64,000 nucleotides of DNA from assembly GCA_021828865.1 (NCBI GenBank), contig JAJZCW010000016.1, positions 18,339 to 82,338 of the forward strand, in the 5' to 3' direction. Shown here one piece after another: positions 52,177 to 61,890 of this stretch. Position 1 is the first letter of the stretch, and each line of letters begins with the position of its first letter. Source of the stretch: Bacillota bacterium (lineage in GTDB: Bacteria > Bacillota > Bacilli > Alicyclobacillales > SLC66). The notes under the pieces are model-generated. The model was not told the DNA's origin and ran no database searches. It worked only from the letters and a program-made list of their open reading frames with translations. The position numbers were made by a program, and so were the translations under genes.

Positions 52177-54957
52177 TTAGTAAGGATTTTTGACCGGGCG
52201 TCTCATCACCGGAATTTCTTTGCCTTGCAGTCCGGCTAGAATTTTTTCCGGAAGCGCGGGCAGTTGCGTGATGCGAACGCCACAGGCGTTGTAAATCGCA
52301 TTATTGATTGCGACATGTGGTGCGGTCAGCGGCAGTTCGCCAACACCGGAAGCACCATGTGGTCCGAGATCCCGCGGGCTTTCCACGTACATAATCTCAA
52401 TTTCGTCCGGTACGTCCTTGATGTAAGGAATCCCTGCCGAGAGCATGTTGTCGTGCCGCCGCAAGTCTTCAAAATCCTCCGTCAGCGCAAGCCCCACACC
52501 TTGTGCGAGACCGCCGTAAATTTGTCCGTCGACGACCGCTTTGTTCCCGACACTGCCGACATCCGCAGCCAGCGTCATCTTCAGCACCTTCACCTTGCCG
52601 GTTTTCGTGTCCACTTCCACTTCCGAGAGGAACACGCCGTACATGTAGGTCGCAAACGGTGCTCCTTGACCAGTCTCCGGATCGCAACCACTGGCGTTCG
52701 CAGAAGAGGTATTCCAGGCTCCCACGTATTTGGTCGCCACGCCACCTGCCACTGCTTCGTCGTAGCTCATGTACGTGCCATCCGCTTTTTGGAGTCCATT
52801 CACGAGCTGTTCGCAAGCATTCACCACCGCATTGCCGATGACAAACTGCGAACGGCTACCTCCAGAGGGCCCCCCGTCCGGCGTCAGATTCATATCGTTC
52901 ATCACGAGTTTGATCTGTTCCGGTCGGATGCCCATGGGGCGAAGCGACTCGTGTGCCGTGCCTAGGAGACCAATATCCGCACCCTGGCCATGATCCTGCC
53001 AGTTCGTGCTGACCTTCACCTTGCCGTCCGCCATGAGCTCTGCCCAGGCTTCCGCACCATCAGGGCCATCAAGACCGCAACCGTAGACACCGATGGAGAT
53101 GCCAACGCCGCGTTTTTTCTCCGGCGTGGATAGACGCTTCGCCTCTTCTTTTGCCGCAACGTATTTCGGACGAACCATTTCAATCATCTTTGGCAACGTG
53201 TATACTTCTGGCGGTTGGCCGGAAGGCAGCGTGTCGCCAGGACGATAGACGTTTTGATATCGGAATTCTAGCGGATCCATGCCGAGCTTTTCTGCAAGGA
53301 TATCCATCATCGTTTCGGAGGCAAAAAAGCTTTGCGGCGAGCCGTAGGCGCGGAATGCGGAGCCCCATGCGTGGTTGGTCGCCACCGTGTATCCGGCACC
53401 GCGGATGTTCGGGATGTGGTAGCCCGCGCCGATAAACTGTGCGCCGCGAACCGTCAGTAGGTCGCCAAATTCAGAATATGGGCCGTGGTCAACCGCCCAG
53501 TTGGTTTCCATCGCAAGAAGTTTCCCTTCTTTGGTGGCGCCCAGTTTGACGTCGATAAAGAATGGAGAACGCTTGCCGGTATAGGTCATTTGTTGATAAT
53601 AGTCAAAATTCAGGAAACACGGCTGGCCAGTCGCCATTGTTGCAGCTCCAACGAGCGCCTCAATGGTGGGGCTAAATTTATAGCCAAATGTACCGCCAAC
53701 GCCAGGGAACTGTGACAGGAACAGGTCCTTGCCGACTTCTAGCCCAAGTCCTGGGCCAATCATCGCACCGTGCAGCACAAGGCCGATGCTCTTCGACAAA
53801 ATTTGCAGATTGTGATTTTCGTCATAGTAGGCAAGCGCCACATCTGGTTCAATAGGCATATGAGGCTGGCGGCCCACATACAAGTCTTCTTCCGCCACCA
53901 CCACGTCCGCCTCTTCCATGATGGGCGTGGTGTCATCGCCTTTCATAATGCCTTGCCTGAAATAGACGTTCGGAGTGCCAGGGTGAATCTCAATCGCATC
54001 TTGCGCCATGGCAGCGGGAGCACTCATGTATGACGGCAACAGTTCCAATTCCACTTTGACCTTGCTGACAGCAGCTTGTGCGTGCTCTTCTGTATCCGCG
54101 CAAACAATCGCGATCGCATCGCCAAATTGGAACACTTTTTCATCGCAAAGAATGGGACGATCCCAGCCATCCCCTTTGTTAGTGGGGAAGGTAATCAGTC
54201 CGGTGATGCGGTTCTTGCCTTTAATGTCCTTATGTGTCACGACTTTATAGACGCCAGGCATTTGTTCCGCTTCTGTCGTGTCAATGGAAATAATGTTGGC
54301 GTGAGACACCTGCGCCTGTACGAGTTTGAGTTGCAAGGTGCCTGTGGGCATTTTTAATCCCATGTCAGCGCCGTATTCAAGCGTTCCGGTGACTTTACCG
54401 ACTGCCGTAGGACGCGGGTAATCGGAACCCCAGATCTTGCCGTCTTCTGGCATCTTGAAGCCAAGATCATCCGGCACAATTTCACCGCGCATCAACTTGG
54501 CGGCGTCCATTACCGCATCGACGATTTGTTTGTACCCCGTGCAGCGGCAGACGTTTTTATGCTTTTGGAACCAGTCGCGCACTTCACCGCGTGTCGGATT
54601 AGGATTTTCATCGAGGAGGCCTTTGCCAGAAACGATAAAGCCGGGGGTACAAATTCCGCATTGAGTGGAGCCGTGTTTGACAAATGCGAGTTGAAGGGCG
54701 TGCATGTTGTCCGGAGAACCAATGCCTTCGACCGTGGTAATGATGGCATCGTCGGGAACTTTACTCATTTTGGTGGCGCATGCAAAGATCACTTTGCCGT
54801 TCATGATGACAGAGCAGGCACCGCATTGGGCCTTGCCGCAACTTAATTTGGTACCGGTCATATGAAGCTGTCCGCGGATGACATCAAGCAATGTGGCATC
54901 CGGATCAACGATCAATTTCATATTGGCCCCGTTGATGTTGACGGGTTTTTTGATCAA
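52177..54957 (-). CDS. Molybdenum aldehyde oxidoreductase (Mop-like, xanthine dehydrogenase family)
   Basis: 926 residues in one chain: two 2Fe-2S domains (cysteines in KLSCGKAQCGACSV, then TQCGICTPG and CRCTGYKQ) and a molybdopterin domain. Markers include GYKFSP, AFRAYGSPQ and the catalytic glutamate in GASGVGELPLTAPH. There is no FAD-binding domain, as in the Desulfovibrio gigas Mop. Oxidises aldehydes to acids with water. TTG at 54957 has AAGGAG eight bases upstream. Head gene of the cluster. Confidence 0.92.
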   Translation of the reverse strand: MIKKPVNINGANMKLIVDPDATLLDVIRGQLHMTGTKLSCGKAQCGACSVIMNGKVIFACATKMSKVPDDAIITTVEGIGSPDNMHALQLAFVKHGSTQCGICTPGFIVSGKGLLDENPNPTRGEVRDWFQKHKNVCRCTGYKQIVDAVMDAAKLMRGEIVPDDLGFKMPEDGKIWGSDYPRPTAVGKVTGTLEYGADMGLKMPTGTLQLKLVQAQVSHANIISIDTTEAEQMPGVYKVVTHKDIKGKNRITGLITFPTNKGDGWDRPILCDEKVFQFGDAIAIVCADTEEHAQAAVSKVKVELELLPSYMSAPAAMAQDAIEIHPGTPNVYFRQGIMKGDDTTPIMEEADVVVAEEDLYVGRQPHMPIEPDVALAYYDENHNLQILSKSIGLVLHGAMIGPGLGLEVGKDLFLSQFPGVGGTFGYKFSPTIEALVGAATMATGQPCFLNFDYYQQMTYTGKRSPFFIDVKLGATKEGKLLAMETNWAVDHGPYSEFGDLLTVRGAQFIGAGYHIPNIRGAGYTVATNHAWGSAFRAYGSPQSFFASETMMDILAEKLGMDPLEFRYQNVYRPGDTLPSGQPPEVYTLPKMIEMVRPKYVAAKEEAKRLSTPEKKRGVGISIGVYGCGLDGPDGAEAWAELMADGKVKVSTNWQDHGQGADIGLLGTAHESLRPMGIRPEQIKLVMNDMNLTPDGGPSGGSRSQFVIGNAVVNACEQLVNGLQKADGTYMSYDEAVAGGVATKYVGAWNTSSANASGCDPETGQGAPFATYMYGVFLSEVEVDTKTGKVKVLKMTLAADVGSVGNKAVVDGQIYGGLAQGVGLALTEDFEDLRRHDNMLSAGIPYIKDVPDEIEIMYVESPRDLGPHGASGVGELPLTAPHVAINNAIYNACGVRITQLPALPEKILAGLQGKEIPVMRRPVKNPY

Positions 54958-55233
54958 TCGACTCACTCCTTGCGAGCTGTGTTAGCAATGATCCTATTGC
55001 CAGTCGTCACCATGATTCAACGTCCCGCCCGGGAAATGCCGCCCTCACCCTCCTTTATGTAACAGTAGGCGGACCATACGTCCTACCAATCTCATAAAAC
55101 CATATGGCTGACAACAGAGTAATATATTTTTTTAAAATACTACTCTAGTCATATTGAGGTTAGTAAGTTATTTTCAAGGGGTTTTACTAGTTCAATAATA
55201 CTAGTCCATAGTAACTACGATGAGTAAAAATGG
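54958..55233. promoter_or_regulatory. Upstream region of the molybdenum cluster, with an AT-rich palindrome
   Basis: About 275 bases between the aldehyde oxidoreductase start and the hemerythrin stop. It has an interrupted palindrome at 55116-55146 (AGAGTA ... TACTCT outer arms, AAAATA/TATTTT inner). A weak promoter candidate (TTGAAA, 18 bases, TATGAC) lies near it on the minus strand. It could be an operator; no regulator gene is next to it. Confidence 0.35.
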
Positions 55234-55707
55234 TTAATTACGCTTATTTTCAAGCGAGTTGGCCAATTGTTGTAATTCGTCATCAGATAAGTCGCTGACA
55301 GACGGTTCGTTCATTCCATACTCCTTGATATCCGTCCCGACAATGTGACCCATTAGCCAATTTTGCAGGAACTTGAACGTATATTCTCCCACGCCTTCTT
55401 CTCCACTTTGTAGTCGCCCCTTGAGCAGAACGACCTGCTCGATCAGATCCTTGTGAATCCGCCGATGTACCTCAAGTGTAGGCACGCCATTTTTCGCCAT
55501 ATAAGCTTCTTCATCCGCAAAGTGATGCGCCCCGTACTCCAGCAATTCATCGAGTACGGCGAATAGTTCCTCCTCTGTCCCTTCATTCTGGTAGAGTTCA
55601 TACATGTGATTAATAATGTCCACGAGTCGCTGGTGCTCCGCATCCATTGCCGCAACTCGCGTTTGAAAACGTCCTGTGAGTTCCAAATATTTCGCTCTTG
55701 ATTCCAT
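55234..55707 (-). CDS. Bacteriohemerythrin
   Basis: 157 residues. Ligand pattern: H in MDAEHQRLVDI, HHFADEE, H..IH (VHRRIHKDL) and WLMGHIVGTD. The N-terminal lead (KYLELTGRFQTRVAAMDAEHQ) is closely similar to that of the chemoreceptor at 55913, so the two are paralogues turned away from each other. Binds oxygen. GGGGGAG lies before the ATG. Confidence 0.92.
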   Translation of the reverse strand: MESRAKYLELTGRFQTRVAAMDAEHQRLVDIINHMYELYQNEGTEEELFAVLDELLEYGAHHFADEEAYMAKNGVPTLEVHRRIHKDLIEQVVLLKGRLQSGEEGVGEYTFKFLQNWLMGHIVGTDIKEYGMNEPSVSDLSDDELQQLANSLENKRN

Positions 55708-55912
55708 TTTTCCCTAGCTCCCCCACTAGTGCTATTGATCTCGCTCTGAAGATATTTTTTCATGCATACTAAATTCCCTTTGTCAGGTTAAATATCCTTG
55801 CGAAAGATTTAAAAACCATGAAGGAAAATATATGTGTCCCGAAGAACGTATATTAGTTAAGTTAGTAATTTTTCTACAACCGCCGGCATGGAGACAAAGG
55901 GGAACGAAAATC

Positions 55913-57175
55913 ATGGCAATAAGCGAGAAATACATAGAATTTACTGGTAAATTTCAGACGAAAGTCCCCGAAATGGACGCCGAACATCAGCAACTGATTG
56001 ATCTCATCAATCGCATGTACCGCATTTTTCAACACAACGGCTCCAGCAAGGATATTCTTGCTGTTTTAGATGATTTACTTCAGTATGGCGTCAAACACTT
56101 CGCCGATGAAGAAGCTTTTATGGAAAAGACGGGAATACCAAATCGAGAAGATCTTGAAGAGCATAAACGCATCCACAAAGACTTAGTGAATCAGGCCATG
56201 GATTTAAAAAACCGTCTTCAAAGCGGGCAAGCTGGGCTCGGAATGGAAACCTTTAAGTTCTTGCAAGATTGGTTAATGGGTCACATCGCCAAAATTGATA
56301 TGATGCATTATGGCAAACATGACGCGAAGATAGATTCACTCCCGCTACATAACGAGATGAACGGAAATTTCCCTGCGGACTGGTTTTTTAACAATATGGT
56401 GGCGATTGCTCCTCAAGAGTCTCTCATTGTCGTGGCGAATACTGCAGGGGTCGCCACTCACCTTCGCAAAACAGAACGCTTTCCTTTTCCCATCACAATC
56501 GGAGATTCTGTTGATGATCCGAAAATTTCACGAACCATCACCGCAAAAGCTTGGAGAGATCGACGAATCTATACGGAAGAAGGCGACCCCAAGCTTTTTG
56601 GCATACCTTACTACTCCGTCTCTAATCCGATCTTCTGGAACAATGAATTTGCAGGAGTCATTACGGTGGTGATGCCCATTTCCCATTCACGGGAATTAAA
56701 AGACGGGGTAAGCAACCTCACCGATCAGGTCGGAGTGCTTGATGCACTTGCTCACAATCTGGCGGAAGCAGGCACTGCATTTGCAGCTAATGTCGACTCT
56801 ATTGCGAGTGCCGTGAATGAACTGAATACCAATGCCAAGGCACTTGTCGAAATCAACAACTTGGTAGGCGAAGTAGCCGCACAGACCAATTTACTTGGTC
56901 TGAATGCCGCCATCGAAGCAGCACGGGCAGGCGAACTCGGAAGAGGGTTTGGCGTAGTGGCAGATGAGATTCGAAGGTTGTCCTTAATGGTCAAAGACTC
57001 TTCCACACAGGTAAAAGATAAAGTGAGTGAGATTGTAGGCGAGATTTCTAACATCCAACAAGCCGTCCAAGAAGGCATGGCGGCAAGCGAAGAACAGGCG
57101 GCTCAACTGGAAGAGATGTCCGCCACTGTCACTCAGGTACGATTGACTACAGATTCATTAAAAAAATTAGGTTAG
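55913..57175 (+). CDS. Cytoplasmic hemerythrin-chemoreceptor fusion
   Basis: 420 residues from the ATG at 55913 (AGGGG upstream). Residues 1-140 form a hemerythrin domain with all iron ligands ([30 protein letters not shown]). Residues about 150-255 form a PAS-like sensor domain ([30 protein letters not shown]). Residues about 270-420 are the methyl-accepting signalling hairpin ([35 protein letters not shown]). No membrane segment. Probably an oxygen- or redox-sensing receptor. The gene is 9 bases before the multi-domain c-di-GMP enzyme. Confidence 0.9.
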   Translation: MAISEKYIEFTGKFQTKVPEMDAEHQQLIDLINRMYRIFQHNGSSKDILAVLDDLLQYGVKHFADEEAFMEKTGIPNREDLEEHKRIHKDLVNQAMDLKNRLQSGQAGLGMETFKFLQDWLMGHIAKIDMMHYGKHDAKIDSLPLHNEMNGNFPADWFFNNMVAIAPQESLIVVANTAGVATHLRKTERFPFPITIGDSVDDPKISRTITAKAWRDRRIYTEEGDPKLFGIPYYSVSNPIFWNNEFAGVITVVMPISHSRELKDGVSNLTDQVGVLDALAHNLAEAGTAFAANVDSIASAVNELNTNAKALVEINNLVGEVAAQTNLLGLNAAIEAARAGELGRGFGVVADEIRRLSLMVKDSSTQVKDKVSEIVGEISNIQQAVQEGMAASEEQAAQLEEMSATVTQVRLTTDSLKKLG

Positions 57176-57184
57176 GATGCCTAA

Positions 57185-60130
57185 ATGAATAATTATTGGC
57201 AAGCTTTAATGCTTGAATCCCTCAATCGAATCAATGAAGGCATCATCATTACAGATGATAAGGAAAGAATTGTGGCGATCAATCACGCTGTCTGCGTCAT
57301 CTCAGGTTATGATGAATCTGAAATCATCGGGAAGACACCGCGTCTTTTTTCGTCAGGCGCACAGGATCGCTTCTTTTATCAAAATATGTGGCAAAAGGTC
57401 TTAACTGATGGGTACTGGCAAGGGGAGATCATTAACCGCAACAAGTCAGGTGCCATTTACCCAGAATGGATCACAATTAAAGCGATCCGAGACGAAGCTG
57501 GAAAAATCACCAATTTCGTGGGTATTTTTCTTGATCTCAGTGACCGTAAACATTGGGAAGAGGAATTAGAATTTCAGGCTTACCATGATCCGCTCACTCA
57601 TTTACCCAACCGAAGACTGCTGGAACAGCACTTGAGACAAGCCATCGCCAGGGCTAAACGCGACGACACCGTTTTGGTAATTGGCATGCTTGATCTCGAT
57701 GATTTTAAGCCAGTGAATGACACGTTTGGTCATGAAGCGGGAGATCAGTTGCTGCAAGAACTATGCACCAGGCTACAAGCATCAATCCGTGAGGACGACT
57801 TTCTTGCGAGACTGGGCGGTGATGAATTTGTGCTCGTTCTTGAGGCGCTGGAACCTCATCACTTGACACAATATTTGCCTAATATTTTTGATCGATTGCA
57901 TCATGTCATGGAAGAACCCTTTCATTTAGGAAACACCCACCAAGTTGAAATCGGGATGAGTATGGGGGTTTCTGTTTTCCCTTCAGATGGGATAGACGGC
58001 GATGCCTTATTGCGACAAGCAGATGCCAGACTATACAAGATCAAGAGTCAAAAAACGATAAGATCCAAGTGGTGGGAATGGGATTCGGGCCCAACTATAC
58101 AAAAAGAAGCGGAAACCCTAGAAACCCATTTTGACCCCTACGGTCAAGAGGCAGAAGATCTTCTAGCCAAATCCCAACATTGGATTGTGCAAACATCGGA
58201 AGCGTTTGCCGAGCAATTTTATATTCGAATGTCCATGCATGATTCGTTTGCACCGATTCTTTCATGGTGGACACTGGAAGAACAAACCTCCTTTAAGGAA
58301 AAGCTGCGTCAGCACATGATATTCCTTTTTGGTCCCTCCACAGCGTATGTAACGGTGATGGAACGATCAAAAAAGATGGGTAGCGACTTTATTTTGATAG
58401 GCATTCATCGTCTCATGCTGGTCCAAATGAGCACTTGGTATCGGCAATGGTTCATTGAGCGCTTGAATGATTTCCCTATGCGGGCCAATACTCGTTACCG
58501 TTTTTCCTTGCTGACGGATATGAGGTTGCAAGATAATCTGCATGCGTTAATGAAAGCTGCAGACGATACCATCAGTCAATATCAACAGGTATTATTGTCA
58601 GCGTTACCTAACACCTCCACCTGGCGCGCCATAGTGGACGAAGAACTCACTGCACTTGGCTTTTTGCCAGGTATCCTCGGTGCGCTGTTGTTTCGATTGG
58701 ATCGGGATAACGCGTTCACCATTGAAGCAAGCGCAGGACCATACGCGCCTGAAATTTCCACCATATTGAAAGATCCTTCCTCTCAAACCGTGCTCGACCC
58801 GCACTCTTCCCGCGGTAACGGTGCCGTAGCACGAGCATGGCGACACCGCCAGATCGAGCATGTACCAAGTTACATGACGGATCCTGGATACCAGTTCTGG
58901 TGGGATAAAGTGGCTTCACTACATCTTAGATCCTCGCTCGCCATCCCGATTATGAACGAAGAAAATCAGCCAGTGGCAGTAATTGCCTTGTATGGTAACC
59001 ACCTTAATCAATTTGGGTCAGTCGACATGCGCCAATTTGCCCATCATCTTCAACACAGGTGGGCTAGTTTGTGGTGGATGACCAAGCATTTAGCTCCCAA
59101 ACAGGCTGTCTCCCAAGACCTTAGCCATCACTATCGCACACGCCTTTTTGCTGGTGGATTGATGATGTACGTGCAACCTTTGATCGATCTGACGAACGGC
59201 AAGCTGGCCAAAGTGGAAGCGCTGGCAAGACTGCAACTCTCAACCGGAGAAGTACTCTCGCCCGCTGCATTTTTACCACTACTTGAGGAAGAAGAGTATC
59301 ACCTATTATTCCAACAGGGGCTAGATCAGACACTGGCCAGTATCAAAGAGTGGGAAGAACAGGGGATTCACGTTTCCCTCTCCATCAATGCCGCGCCCTC
59401 TACGTTACTTCACCCTGAATTCTCTCAATGGGTACAAGAAAGTCTCGATAAGTTCCAGGTCGAACCAGAGCGTCTCTCACTCGAAGTATTGGAAAACGAG
59501 GCATATGATCAAGACGCATTCTATTCTGCCATTCAACCGCTAAACAAAATGGGTGTCACCCTCAGTATGGATGACCTCGGTTCTGGATATAGCAGTTTGG
59601 AACGGCTTTCTTCCCGATGCTTTGACTTGATTAAAATTGATCAAGGACTACTTTTCCGCATCCGTCAGGACCCTTTATCCATTCTCAGCCTGATTGACAT
59701 GATCGTTCAACTCGGGGACAACCTGGGACTCGATGTGGTCGCGGAGGGTTTGGAAACCCAAGATGTACTTGAGGCCGTCATGATGTTGAATGCTAAACTT
59801 GGTCAAGGGTATGGCATCGCCAAGCCGATGCCATTAAACGAATTGCCCAGCTGGTTACAAACGTTTCAGCTACCTGCGCAGTACGGTGAAATTCATACGT
59901 TTTTAGGGGCACTCGCCTATCACTGGAAAACCAGCAAAAAACGCAGATCCCAAGTTCATCTTGATATAGAAAAATGCCCACTCACCCGTTTTTTAGAGGA
60001 AAAAGGCTTGGGTGATAGTGAACAGGCAAATTGGCATCAAATGATTCACGAGGGCTATGAGACGCGCGTAATGAGCCAAAAACTCACCAACTGGCTCGTG
60101 GAGCAGGTTCAAGCGGAACACAGTAATTGA
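57185..60130 (+). CDS. PAS-GGDEF-globin-like-GAF-EAL c-di-GMP enzyme
   Basis: 981 residues. PAS (about 10-125), GGDEF (about 130-295, loop LGGDEF at 211 with RxxD REDD five residues before it), a helical domain at about 320-460, a GAF-like domain (about 485-650) and an EAL domain (about 680-910). EAL has the usual set (EALARL, SINAAP, LEVLENE, DDLGSGYSS, KIDQ, AEGLET). The helical domain resembles the globin-coupled-sensor fold: histidine 408 in LIGIHRLMLVQMSTWY fits the heme ligand position. After EAL, residues 915-975 have H and C residues in the pattern of a CZB zinc domain. Probably an oxygen-responsive c-di-GMP enzyme. Confidence 0.88.
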   Translation: MNNYWQALMLESLNRINEGIIITDDKERIVAINHAVCVISGYDESEIIGKTPRLFSSGAQDRFFYQNMWQKVLTDGYWQGEIINRNKSGAIYPEWITIKAIRDEAGKITNFVGIFLDLSDRKHWEEELEFQAYHDPLTHLPNRRLLEQHLRQAIARAKRDDTVLVIGMLDLDDFKPVNDTFGHEAGDQLLQELCTRLQASIREDDFLARLGGDEFVLVLEALEPHHLTQYLPNIFDRLHHVMEEPFHLGNTHQVEIGMSMGVSVFPSDGIDGDALLRQADARLYKIKSQKTIRSKWWEWDSGPTIQKEAETLETHFDPYGQEAEDLLAKSQHWIVQTSEAFAEQFYIRMSMHDSFAPILSWWTLEEQTSFKEKLRQHMIFLFGPSTAYVTVMERSKKMGSDFILIGIHRLMLVQMSTWYRQWFIERLNDFPMRANTRYRFSLLTDMRLQDNLHALMKAADDTISQYQQVLLSALPNTSTWRAIVDEELTALGFLPGILGALLFRLDRDNAFTIEASAGPYAPEISTILKDPSSQTVLDPHSSRGNGAVARAWRHRQIEHVPSYMTDPGYQFWWDKVASLHLRSSLAIPIMNEENQPVAVIALYGNHLNQFGSVDMRQFAHHLQHRWASLWWMTKHLAPKQAVSQDLSHHYRTRLFAGGLMMYVQPLIDLTNGKLAKVEALARLQLSTGEVLSPAAFLPLLEEEEYHLLFQQGLDQTLASIKEWEEQGIHVSLSINAAPSTLLHPEFSQWVQESLDKFQVEPERLSLEVLENEAYDQDAFYSAIQPLNKMGVTLSMDDLGSGYSSLERLSSRCFDLIKIDQGLLFRIRQDPLSILSLIDMIVQLGDNLGLDVVAEGLETQDVLEAVMMLNAKLGQGYGIAKPMPLNELPSWLQTFQLPAQYGEIHTFLGALAYHWKTSKKRRSQVHLDIEKCPLTRFLEEKGLGDSEQANWHQMIHEGYETRVMSQKLTNWLVEQVQAEHSN

Positions 60131-60191
60131 TAGTGAGGCAGTTCTCCTCGTGGAACTTACGTAATTGGGAATTAGAAGAATACAGGCTACA

Positions 60192-61802
60192 TCACCTATT
60201 CTGTGATTCTGAATCTTCATCGTTGTGTTTATGGGTATTCACAAAACTCTGAAGCTTAGAGACCATCTCATGAAGCTGCTCGATCGATGTTTCAATCAAT
60301 TGTTGTTGTTCTGCATGTTCTTGTTCCAAATATGATATTTGATTCAATATTCCCTTCAAAATATCGGAATGCCGATTGACAATCGGAGAATCCCCTGTCG
60401 TCGATTCTGTGACTGGCTCTATTGGCGAAATGGTTTTCACACTCGATATCGGATCTGGTACTGACACTGGCATGGCAGTCGTCATGTGCTTCTTGCGCCC
60501 TAACCCAAAGAGTGCCAGATCCTCCTTCGTAAAGGCAAACAGGCTTCGCACCTTTTGTCCAGTCTGTAACCTGAAATAACCGAGGTTCATCCCAAGCCCC
60601 ACATAATACGCTGCACTGGATGCGATCGCCCCGCCTATGATATAAATGCGCGGGATCAGTACCACACACACCACTACATTGGTGATGATACTCGCCGCTT
60701 GCATGTACATAGGGAACCGCACCTTACCCAATTGGTCCGTAAAGAATTGGGTAAAGAGTGCCGTGGTACCGTACGCCACTGCGCCGATGATCAGAATGTA
60801 AAACGCAGGGATTGCTTCATCATACCGACCGTTTAAGAGATAGTGAATAATAGGTGGAAAAACGATGGCAAGTCCCATTCCTGCCACTATCAAAAGGAGC
60901 AAGGTGAAGCGAAAACTTCGGGCAGTGAGTGCAATCGAATTTTCCCGCTCTTCTTTGGCAATCCGCGTATAAACAAGCAGCGATATACTCGACGAAATAT
61001 GCCACAGCACCTCCGATGCGGTGACTGCCACTGCGTAAAGTCCTGCCGCGCGAAGGTTTTGCTCATGCGTTCCGGCAAGTATCCCCACCAGCATCAGGTC
61101 ACCTCGCAGGTTGAACTGCGTCAATAGTTGCTGAAAAGCCACCCGTTGACCGTAAGGATATACCATTTTTGCAATCTCAGGAAAGCGCTGAGGTCGTAGA
61201 GACACGCCAGATAACCTAATCGCCGCAATAAACGCCAGTAATGCAGCGACCACCCACGATACTAGCCACGATACCAGCGTCAACCAAAGCAGATGAGTAG
61301 CCATCCAACTGCCATGATTTCGAGTCACAAAAATGAACACGGCAAAGACCAGAAATAAAAGCCCCTGCGCTAAATTGAGCCGATTCAACCAACTGATCTC
61401 GTTGAGGGCCTGAATGAGTTTCGTCGCATAGGTAAAAAGCACCGCCATGGGAATCGTCGCAACCGCAAAGGCCGCGTACACAAACACCGAATCCACCCGT
61501 ATCAGGAAGAGGGAGGCAATAAGCAATGCCCCCGCCCCCACCGCAATCCAGAAGTAGATGCGCATGATGACCGCCACGAGTTGCCTTCTGTCGAGCCCCT
61601 TGCGATTGAGGCCAAAATTGAAATAGAACGAGTAGCCGCTCAGATAAGTGTACGCCAACTGAAAATAAAGCTGTGTCAATTTATAGACACCATTGTCCGG
61701 TACACTTAAATATTTAGGCACCAAAAAGCCGGAAATCATGACTATTCCGGCTACGCCAAATTTATACAACATGATCCGTAACGTGTTCTTGATCGTGCTC
61801 AA
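60192..61802 (-). CDS. Polysaccharide flippase (Wzx/MATE-like)
   Basis: 536 residues with about 12-13 membrane segments in the first 440, then a soluble C-terminal tail that ends in a likely coiled coil (ILNQISYLEQEHAEQQQLIETSIEQL). The N-terminus MLYKFGVAGIVMISGFLVPKYL is like polysaccharide transporters of the RfbX/Wzx group. Moves lipid-linked sugar units across the membrane. The tail is an unusual extension. It lies downstream of the ligase-like gene on the same strand. Confidence 0.85.
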   Translation of the reverse strand: MSTIKNTLRIMLYKFGVAGIVMISGFLVPKYLSVPDNGVYKLTQLYFQLAYTYLSGYSFYFNFGLNRKGLDRRQLVAVIMRIYFWIAVGAGALLIASLFLIRVDSVFVYAAFAVATIPMAVLFTYATKLIQALNEISWLNRLNLAQGLLFLVFAVFIFVTRNHGSWMATHLLWLTLVSWLVSWVVAALLAFIAAIRLSGVSLRPQRFPEIAKMVYPYGQRVAFQQLLTQFNLRGDLMLVGILAGTHEQNLRAAGLYAVAVTASEVLWHISSSISLLVYTRIAKEERENSIALTARSFRFTLLLLIVAGMGLAIVFPPIIHYLLNGRYDEAIPAFYILIIGAVAYGTTALFTQFFTDQLGKVRFPMYMQAASIITNVVVCVVLIPRIYIIGGAIASSAAYYVGLGMNLGYFRLQTGQKVRSLFAFTKEDLALFGLGRKKHMTTAMPVSVPDPISSVKTISPIEPVTESTTGDSPIVNRHSDILKGILNQISYLEQEHAEQQQLIETSIEQLHEMVSKLQSFVNTHKHNDEDSESQNR

Positions 61803-61890
61803 ACAGTATTCCTTTCCCTTTCAGCTGAAAAGAGCGCTTTCCACCTGTCGATCAAATGTTTGCTGAGGCTATTATAACAAACCACCCTAT

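Noticed and set aside
55234..57175. Assembly duplication explaining the two adjacent hemerythrin genes
   Set aside because: The paralogues differ at many residues, are in opposite orientation and have different C-terminal domains, so this is an old duplication.
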